In this document: in pieces, positions 1-4,251 of the stretch
Numbering within the stretch: position 1 is the first letter of the stretch
Layout: each line of letters starts with the position of its first letter
Assembly (NCBI GenBank): GCA_949292445.1
Contig: CASEZU010000153.1
Span: forward strand, 1 to 5,050
Direction of reading: 5' to 3'
From: an uncultured Spirochaetales bacterium
GTDB taxonomy: Bacteria > Spirochaetota > Spirochaetia > Sphaerochaetales > Sphaerochaetaceae
Length of the DNA: 5,050 bases
Notes under the pieces: model-generated
What the model saw: the letters and a program-made list of their open reading frames with translations, nothing else
The model's database searches: none
Told to the model about the DNA's origin: nothing
Position numbers and translations under genes: made by a program

Positions 1-1
1 C

Positions 2-7
2 AGGAGG
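2..7 (+). promoter_or_regulatory. Ribosome binding site of guaA
   Basis: A perfect AGGAGG lies five bases before the ATG at 13. It fixes the start of guaA at that ATG. The promoter and any purine-responsive leader would lie before the window and cannot be seen. Confidence 0.9.
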
Positions 8-12
8 CGCCA

Positions 13-1566
13 ATGGCCATAAAAGACCACGACATGGTAATTGTCCTGGATTTTGGTGCGCAGTACAGCCAGCTCATCGCAAGAAGGGTCAGGGAGTGCG
101 GCGTATACAGCCAGATCTATCCTTTCACAGTATCTGCGGAGGAGATCAGGAAGATCGCTCCCAAAGGGATCATCTTCTCAGGTGGTCCCGCCAGTGTGAA
201 GACACCTGGTTCTCCGCGTCCTGACAAAGAGATCTTCTCTCTTGGAATTCCTGTCCTGGGTATCTGCTATGGCCTTCAGGTCATGTCGGAGATGCTCGGC
301 GGCAATGTGACATGCCCGGAGAAGAAGGAGTACGGCCTGCAGAATATCGACATTGTCGACCGCACTTCGGAGCTTCTGAAGGATGTCTCGGATAAGAGCC
401 AGGTCTGGATGAGCCATGGAGACTCAGTGGACAGGATTCCGGAGGGTTTCCGTGTGACAGCCACGACGCCTACATGCCCGTATACAGCCATTGAGGACAG
501 CCGGAGAAAATTCTACGGCGTCCAGTTCCATCCTGAGGTGGTCCACTCAGTAGAAGGCGAGAAGATGATCCGCTCCTTCGTGCTGGATATCTGCCGGGCG
601 AAGGCTGACTGGAACATGGGATCATTTGTATCCGATGCAGTGGAGTCCATCAGGAGCATTGTCGGTGACAGGCGTGTTCTCTGCGGCCTTTCCGGCGGTG
701 TCGACTCATCGGTTGCGGCTGTCCTGATCCACAAGGCCATCGGTGATCAGCTGGTCTGTGTTTTTGTAAACAACGGCATGCTCCGCAAGAATGAGGCGGA
801 ATCGGTTCTGGAGCTTTTCGGCAGGCACTTCAATATGAATCTCCAGTATGCGGATGCAACTGATGATTTCCTTTCCGCGCTGAAGGGTGTGACGGAACCG
901 GAGGCCAAGCGGAAGATTATCGGCAAGGTCTTCGTGGATACATTCTACAGGGAGGCCAGGAAGTGCGGTGATATCTCATTCCTTGCACAGGGCACGCTTT
1001 ATCCCGATGTGATTGAATCGAGGTCGCCTTCCGGCGGTCCCTCGTCGACGATCAAATCGCATCATAATGTCGGCGGTCTGCCTGAGGATCTGAAGTGGCA
1101 GCTTCTTGAACCGCTGAAGGAGCTTTTCAAGGATGAGGTAAGGGCTCTCGGAAAGGAGCTTGGGCTTCCTGATGAGCTTGTATACAGGCATCCATTCCCT
1201 GGTCCAGGCCTTGGTGTAAGGTGTATCGGAGAGGTGACGAAGGAGAGGCTCGATACTCTCCGCGATGTCGATGCGATCTTCATTGATGAGATCAGAAAGG
1301 CCGGTCTTTATGACAAGATCTGGCAGGCGCTTGCTGATCTCCTTCCTGTGAAGAGTGTCGGAGTGCAGGGGGATGAGAGGACTTACAGGGAAGTCTGCAC
1401 GCTCCGTGCTGTCACCAGTGAGGATGCGATGACTGCGGACTGGTTCAGGATGCCCTACGATGTCCTTCAGAGGGCTGCCTCAAGGATATGCAATGAGGTT
1501 TCTGGAGTTAACAGGGTACTTTATGACATCACATCGAAACCGCCAGGAACGATAGAGTGGGAATGA
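13..1566 (+). CDS. guaA: GMP synthase (glutamine-hydrolysing)
   Basis: Cytosolic enzyme of purine synthesis that converts XMP, ATP and glutamine to GMP, AMP, PPi and glutamate. The N-terminal class I glutamine amidotransferase domain (about residues 8-200) shows the nucleophile Cys85 in GICYGLQ and the rest of the triad as His173 and Glu175 in FHPE. The ATP-pyrophosphatase domain follows, with its P-loop SGGVDSS at 227-233, GTLYPDVIES at 327-336 and KSHHNVGGLP at 348-357. The C-terminal dimerisation domain carries HPFPGPGLG (393-401) and ends in the family signature KPPGTIEWE (509-517). At 517 residues it is full length for a fused bacterial GuaA, with no missing catalytic residue. The start is set by AGGAGG at 2-7. 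It is followed by a strong intrinsic terminator and so is probably the last gene of its transcript. Whether guaB or another purine gene precedes it is not visible. Its base composition is visibly richer in GC than the DUF4160/DUF2442 region downstream. Confidence 0.98.
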   Translation: MAIKDHDMVIVLDFGAQYSQLIARRVRECGVYSQIYPFTVSAEEIRKIAPKGIIFSGGPASVKTPGSPRPDKEIFSLGIPVLGICYGLQVMSEMLGGNVTCPEKKEYGLQNIDIVDRTSELLKDVSDKSQVWMSHGDSVDRIPEGFRVTATTPTCPYTAIEDSRRKFYGVQFHPEVVHSVEGEKMIRSFVLDICRAKADWNMGSFVSDAVESIRSIVGDRRVLCGLSGGVDSSVAAVLIHKAIGDQLVCVFVNNGMLRKNEAESVLELFGRHFNMNLQYADATDDFLSALKGVTEPEAKRKIIGKVFVDTFYREARKCGDISFLAQGTLYPDVIESRSPSGGPSSTIKSHHNVGGLPEDLKWQLLEPLKELFKDEVRALGKELGLPDELVYRHPFPGPGLGVRCIGEVTKERLDTLRDVDAIFIDEIRKAGLYDKIWQALADLLPVKSVGVQGDERTYREVCTLRAVTSEDAMTADWFRMPYDVLQRAASRICNEVSGVNRVLYDITSKPPGTIEWE

Positions 1567-1592
1567 TTCATAATTTCTCATAATTAATTAAT

Positions 1593-1639
1593 AAATCGTT
1601 GTAAGACAATAGTTTGTTTTGCAACGATTTTCTCTTTTT
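1593..1639 (+). terminator. Intrinsic terminator after guaA
   Basis: Bases 1593-1609 pair with 1614-1630 to give an uninterrupted 17-bp stem, with two G-T wobble pairs (1602/1621 and 1605/1618) and a TAGT loop. A pyrimidine tract, TCTCTTTTT, follows directly at 1631-1639. The outer nine pairs are perfect (AAATCGTTG with CAACGATTT). This is a classic rho-independent terminator placed 27 bases after the guaA stop. The AT-rich run before the stem (TAATTAATTAATAAA) might give some activity in the other direction too, but no minus-strand gene ends here. Confidence 0.92.
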
Positions 1640-1643
1640 GTGC

Positions 1644-1653
1644 GGGGGGGGGG
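1644..1653. repeat. Ten-base G homopolymer
   Basis: Ten consecutive G residues sit in an otherwise AT-rich intergenic region, between the guaA terminator and the promoter area of the next genes. Mononucleotide runs of this length change length by polymerase slippage and are also error-prone in sequencing, so the count may vary between cells or be an assembly artefact. It is not inside a gene. Any effect would be on promoter spacing or on binding of an upstream factor. Confidence 0.9.
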
Positions 1654-1694
1654 ATTATCCAAGATTATTCGTGCCATTTTTCTGCCATTGCAAA

Positions 1695-1722
1695 TTGTTT
1701 ATACATGTCATCCATGTATGAT
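1695..1722 (+). promoter_or_regulatory. Candidate sigma-70-type promoter upstream of the DUF4160/DUF2442 pair
   Basis: TTGTTT (1695-1700) and TATGAT (1717-1722) are separated by 16 bases and resemble -35 and -10 boxes. Transcription would start near 1729 and leave a leader of about 70 bases before the ATG at 1799. The spacer is almost filled by the inverted repeat ATACATG/CATGTAT (1701-1719), a position where a bound repressor would block RNA polymerase. Inferred from motif matches only. Confidence 0.45.
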
Positions 1723-1756
1723 TTTATCTGTTATGGTAAAAGAAGTTATCATACAT
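1701..1756. promoter_or_regulatory. Operator-like cluster of ATACAT repeats
   Basis: Three copies of one hexamer occur within 56 bases: ATACAT at 1701-1706, its complement ATGTAT at 1714-1719, and ATACAT again at 1751-1756. The first two form a 7-bp inverted repeat (ATACATG, 5-base gap, CATGTAT). The second and third form a perfect 9-bp inverted repeat (ATGTATGAT at 1714-1722 with ATCATACAT at 1748-1756). The first and third copies lie 50 bp apart, about five helical turns, and both are followed by a TCATC. The arrangement resembles repressor half-sites between two candidate promoters, but short AT-rich repeats can also arise by chance. Confidence 0.45.
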
Positions 1757-1770
1757 CTTCATCGTGCTTA

Positions 1771-1779
1771 TGTTATAAT
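1771..1779 (+). promoter_or_regulatory. Candidate extended -10 promoter (TGTTATAAT)
   Basis: A consensus TATAAT at 1774-1779 is preceded by the TGn extension at 1771-1773. No good -35 box lies at the right distance (ATACAT at 1751-1756 would be the 17-bp match), which extended -10 promoters can tolerate. Transcription would begin near 1786, inside the ribosome binding site, leaving a leader of only about 13 bases. It may therefore be secondary to the upstream candidate or a chance match. Confidence 0.4.
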
Positions 1780-1785
1780 TTGAAC

Positions 1786-1791
1786 AGGAGG
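1786..1791 (+). promoter_or_regulatory. Ribosome binding site serving the ATG at 1799
   Basis: A perfect AGGAGG lies seven bases before the ATG at 1799. It points to 1799, not to the later ATG at 1815 that opens the frame encoding the DUF4160 protein. This site therefore exposes the frame conflict at the start of that gene. Confidence 0.85.
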
Positions 1792-1798
1792 AAATAAA

Positions 1799-1849
1799 AT
1801 GCCAACATATATCTATGTTTTTCGGGATATTGATAAGGATGTATTATGA
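1799..1849 (+). other. Frameshifted start of the DUF4160 gene (16-codon reading frame)
   Basis: The ATG at 1799 has the strong ribosome site but reads MPTYIYVF and stops at TGA 1847-1849 after 16 codons. As I recall the family, DUF4160 proteins usually begin MPTIS followed by MFFGI or similar. Here the bases after ATG CCA ACA are TATATCTATG. Removing one T (at about 1808, inside the CATATATC stretch) gives ATG CCA ACA ATA TCT ATG, that is MPTIS joined in frame to the MFFGI at 1815. A single-base insertion in a TA-rich tract is thus the simplest explanation. It could be a true mutation, a sequencing error, or a phase-variable site. Confidence 0.75.
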
Positions 1850-2057
1850 TGAACATAATCCTCCGCATTTTCATGCTATGTATCAGGGAAAACAAGCAAC
1901 TTTTGATATGGATGGCAACCTTCTAGAGGGAGATTTTCCTGATCGACAGAAGAAGCTGGTTTCTGCATGGGCGGTGTTGCATAAGGATGAGCTGTTAGCA
2001 AACTGGGAGCTTGCAAAAGAAGATCAATCTCTATTCAGGATTGATCCCCTTAGATAA
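1815..2057 (+). CDS. DUF4160 family protein, start disrupted by a +1 frameshift
   Basis: Eighty codons from ATG 1815 give a small protein matching DUF4160. The family pattern is MFFGILIRMYY at residues 1-11, the histidine-rich HNPPHFH at 14-20, and an HKDELLANWELA block near the C-terminus, ending at the usual place. The biochemical role is unknown. The family is often found beside DUF2442 genes, as here, and such pairs are considered toxin-antitoxin-like mainly because of size and neighbourhood. The five residues normally before MFFGI are out of frame (see the entry at 1799). No ribosome site precedes 1815, so expression would need initiation without one or re-initiation. ATG 1839, in frame as Met9 and just before the short ORF's stop, is another possible restart that would keep the histidine motif. 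It may be a recently broken gene; a sequencing error would restore an 85-residue protein. Confidence 0.8.
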   Translation: MFFGILIRMYYDEHNPPHFHAMYQGKQATFDMDGNLLEGDFPDRQKKLVSAWAVLHKDELLANWELAKEDQSLFRIDPLR

Positions 2058-2064
2058 GGAGGAG
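2056..2064 (+). promoter_or_regulatory. Ribosome binding site of the DUF2442 gene
   Basis: AAGGAGGAG overlaps the stop codon of the DUF4160 gene and lies six to eight bases before the ATG at 2071. It decides the DUF2442 start. The longer in-frame reading from 2011 has no such site and would extend back into the upstream gene. Confidence 0.85.
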
Positions 2065-2070
2065 ATCAAT

Positions 2071-2340
2071 ATGGGAAATCCGGCTTGGGTAGTAACAAAA
2101 GTCATTCCTAGAAAAGATTATACTCTTCTGCTCACATTTGAAGATGGAAAGCATGGTGTTTATGATTTCAGACCGAATCTTTCACGGCCGATATTCAGAA
2201 AACAGCAGGATATAGATTTCTTCATGCAAGCAAAAGCTCTATACGGAACTGTCGTATGGCCTGATGATAGTGATATAGCACCAGAATATCTCTATGAGAA
2301 ATCAATTCCAATAAATAGAGAGGGTATGTCTACAAAATGA
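2071..2340 (+). CDS. DUF2442 domain-containing protein
   Basis: An 89-residue protein of DUF2442 type. It shows the hydrophobic opening strand and the FEDGKHGVYDF turn (23-33), then the diagnostic GTVVWPDDSDIAPEYLYE (59-76), where most members have a WPnG-D-aPe-LY pattern. Length is normal for the family. Its function is not established. Structurally characterised relatives are small and some carry an added DNA-binding domain, but this one has none that I can see. It begins 13 bases after the DUF4160 stop, with a ribosome site overlapping that stop, so the two genes are almost certainly one operon and may be translationally coupled. By analogy with two-gene toxin-antitoxin loci one partner might neutralise the other, but which would be the toxin is not shown here. 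The gene is intact even though its partner is frameshifted. Confidence 0.85.
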   Translation: MGNPAWVVTKVIPRKDYTLLLTFEDGKHGVYDFRPNLSRPIFRKQQDIDFFMQAKALYGTVVWPDDSDIAPEYLYEKSIPINREGMSTK

Positions 2341-2474
2341 TTTACACTCCCAACATTGTCCATACGAGATGTACCACTTTAGAAAATACTGTAATGGCTC
2401 TGTTTCATGATCGTTTATTGAAATGCTTGAGTCATGGATGCGGATTTACGGAGATAATTGTTGGCTTGCTGTGA
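2337..2474 (+). CDS. Candidate 45-codon ORF overlapping the DUF2442 stop
   Basis: An ATG at 2337 overlaps the TGA of the DUF2442 gene as ATGA, the typical arrangement for translational coupling, and reads MIYTPNIVHT onwards for 45 codons to TGA 2472-2474. I recognise no family, signal peptide or membrane segment. The only upstream purine stretch, GAGAGGG (2318-2324), is 12 bases away, which is too far for a good ribosome site. It may be a chance frame or a remnant. It is reported because nothing else occupies this space. Confidence 0.18.
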   Translation: MIYTPNIVHTRCTTLENTVMALFHDRLLKCLSHGCGFTEIIVGLL

Positions 2475-2541
2475 TTTTCAGGAAGGTTCCATTAAATAAC
2501 TGCATCATAGTTTTCTGCTGGAAAACAGCTACTATTTATGT
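2475..2541. other. Intergenic stretch before the nuclease-like gene, weak hairpin only
   Basis: Together with the doubtful ORF just upstream, this makes about 200 bases (2341-2541) without a convincing gene. I see no strong promoter and no good terminator for the DUF4160/DUF2442 operon. A 6-bp hairpin, GTTTTC (2510-2515) with GAAAAC (2521-2526) around a TGCTG loop, is followed by a mixed AT-rich sequence and not by a clean T-tract, so it is a poor terminator. It lies 16 bases before the next start codon and could influence translation. Confidence 0.4.
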
Positions 2542-3621
2542 ATGATAATTTTTCCCTCCAGGCATTATGAATTGTGCAACCGCATTGTACATGACTTTCT
2601 CGGGATAGAAATCTTCAATGGTGATACCGACATAGGTGATGCCATTGAAGCACTGTTTCCAAAATATCTTTTCAGGGAACAGTATCGCCGATGCATCGAG
2701 GTATTTGAGGAGCTCTTCCGGTGGAGTGGTGATACGTTCTTCCATCATATCAGAGCCTTTCACGAGGTTGCATTGTATTATTTTATTGAGTCAATGTCGG
2801 AGCTTCTGCATGATGATCCGGATTTATCGGAAATCTATTTCAATGATGAGATAAGGAAGCTCGCAGAAGAGGTCTGCAGGAAGGATCTGGAAGAGGATCC
2901 TGAGCTTGAGGAAGCGTGGCTTCTGGAACATTATCTGGATATTGGCAGCTATATAGATATTCTTTTCAATGATCTCGATTTTCTCATGATTGACAGCGCT
3001 GTAAATAACAACCGGTTCGGCAATCATATAGTGGAAGACCTGCTTGGCATTGATGTCGACTATTATTTTGAGATTCTCCCGCTCGATATCCAGGAGGAGT
3101 ACAGAAGAAAGAACAAATCAAACTGTATTACATTGTTCTATGAGGTAGGGGAGCTGTTTCATTACCTTGATGACAGAGCCCGGCATAAAGAGCTGTACAA
3201 GCTCTTCTGGGAAAATGAACGTCCTGTGTCTGAGCCGCGCATACAGCTGATACTCGGGTGCATAATCGATGCTTTCTTCCATGACCGAGGAATTGAGATA
3301 ATACGCGAGGCTGCGACAGGAAGCGGCAATGTCGATTTCCTTTTTCACCGGAATGCAGAAACGGATGAGAAGGTCCTTGTGGAAGTCAAATGCGCCTCAA
3401 GCATTGCCTATCTCAGACATGGATTCGAGAAACAGCTTGTGGCATATCTGCTTTCATCAAAATACAGACACGCCTTCTATCTCATAGCCTGCTTCACCGA
3501 TGAGGAGTATGCCCTGACGAAGAAGTTCATCGCCGAAAATGTATATACGGAAGAAATCCAGCTGTATGTGAACATCAGGATACTGGATCTCAGGAAAAGG
3601 CCTACAGCCTCAGCCCTGTGA
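2542..3621 (+). CDS. Unrecognised protein with PD-(D/E)XK nuclease-like C-terminal domain
   Basis: This 359-residue protein matches no named family I can recall. Its C-terminal third has the layout of a PD-(D/E)XK nuclease core: a helix with candidate acidic residues Glu252 or Glu256, Asp265 in NVDFLF, the strand motif VEVK with Glu281 and Lys283, and a following helix with Gln298 and Tyr302 in KQLVAYLL, as in RecB-like members. This suggests metal-dependent cleavage of DNA or RNA, by inference. Residues 1-240 are acidic and apparently helical and contain an internal duplication (13-50 against 161-189). No signal peptide or membrane segment is evident, so it is probably cytosolic. The ATG at 2542 has no ribosome site; the frame is open back to 2500 but offers no better start, so the exact N-terminus is uncertain. 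It runs convergently into the minus-strand regulator gene. Such unattached nuclease genes sometimes belong to phage defence, but no partner gene is visible. Confidence 0.75.
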   Translation: MIIFPSRHYELCNRIVHDFLGIEIFNGDTDIGDAIEALFPKYLFREQYRRCIEVFEELFRWSGDTFFHHIRAFHEVALYYFIESMSELLHDDPDLSEIYFNDEIRKLAEEVCRKDLEEDPELEEAWLLEHYLDIGSYIDILFNDLDFLMIDSAVNNNRFGNHIVEDLLGIDVDYYFEILPLDIQEEYRRKNKSNCITLFYEVGELFHYLDDRARHKELYKLFWENERPVSEPRIQLILGCIIDAFFHDRGIEIIREAATGSGNVDFLFHRNAETDEKVLVEVKCASSIAYLRHGFEKQLVAYLLSSKYRHAFYLIACFTDEEYALTKKFIAENVYTEEIQLYVNIRILDLRKRPTASAL

Positions 3622-3633
3622 ATTATCATACTG

Positions 3634-4251
3634 TTATTTTGACAGGACTTTTCTCTGCCACGTCCTTTTGCCGCATGAAGGGCATTTCATATACCGTGTC
3701 CTTCCGATATGCGGAGCCATCATCACAGAAGCCATGTCCGGAACATACCTGTTATGGCACGCTTTGCATTCGTAATATCCGGCAGTTCTTTCAATTCTGA
3801 GAGAATAATAGACCCCGGTTATCAGTATTGCAAAGGAGAGGGCCATCAATAAGACTGTCAGCGGAATGCTTATATCTGCGACAATGCATGATGCCAGCAG
3901 GATGATTATGAAGAAGGAAACGCAGGAGATTATGCCGATGATCCATTCAAGATGAAGCAGATACCTGTTTGTCTCTTCCTCCTTTCTCTTCAGTTCAAGA
4001 ATCAGGGACGCTGTGGATGTTCTGATTTCATCTTCCTCGATATCCTCTCCGGAAAGCAGTTCGCTGACTGTTATATCAAGTATTCCGCATAGCGGCAGCA
4101 TCTGGGATGAATCAGGAAGGCACAGCCCCCTTTCCCATTTGGAAACCGCCCTGTCCGTAATGCCGAGTTTCTCTGCAACATCTGCCTGTGTGAGATTCTT
4201 CAGCTTCCGTTTTCCAGCTATGTATTGTCCTGTTTTTATCTGATCAATCAT
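3634..4251 (-). CDS. XRE-family HTH regulator with two membrane segments and a C-terminal zinc ribbon
   Basis: A 205-residue, probably membrane-anchored transcription regulator. Residues 6-65 are an XRE/Cro-type helix-turn-helix domain, with LTQADVAEKLGITDRAVSKW (20-39) as the DNA-contacting core. A charged, possibly coiled stretch (about 72-102) leads to two hydrophobic segments at about 103-125 and 129-149, forming a hairpin that would leave both ends in the cytoplasm. The tail has two CxxC pairs (Cys162/Cys165 and Cys190/Cys193) and so probably binds zinc. Length and order match a family common in anaerobic Bacillota. Target genes and signal are unknown. Its start overlaps the stop of the CPBP gene by eight bases (ATGATTGA), and AAGGAGAA lies upstream at the right distance, so the two are co-translated. 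Control of its own operon is a reasonable guess only. Confidence 0.88.
   Translation of the reverse strand: MIDQIKTGQYIAGKRKLKNLTQADVAEKLGITDRAVSKWERGLCLPDSSQMLPLCGILDITVSELLSGEDIEEDEIRTSTASLILELKRKEEETNRYLLHLEWIIGIISCVSFFIIILLASCIVADISIPLTVLLMALSFAILITGVYYSLRIERTAGYYECKACHNRYVPDMASVMMAPHIGRTRYMKCPSCGKRTWQRKVLSK

Noticed and set aside
1568..1585. Two copies of TCATAATT ten bases apart after guaA
   Set aside because: They are short, AT-rich repeats next to the terminator. I see no functional arrangement and chance is likely.
1631..1798. Riboswitch or structured leader before the DUF4160 gene
   Set aside because: No conserved riboswitch core was recognisable. The inverted repeats are better explained as operator half-sites around promoters.
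1799..1849. Classical programmed -1 frameshift at the DUF4160 start
   Set aside because: The switch needed is +1 (or -2), and the T-run at 1818-1822 is not a typical +1 slip site. A one-base insertion explains the sequence more simply.
2011..2070. Earlier start at 2011 for the DUF2442 protein
   Set aside because: It would overlap the DUF4160 gene and lacks a ribosome site. AAGGAGGAG at 2056-2064 and the family's usual length favour 2071.
2536..2763. A 75-codon minus-strand ORF opposite the start of the nuclease-like gene
   Set aside because: It is fully antisense to a frame with a recognisable nuclease core. It has no family match and no clear ribosome site.
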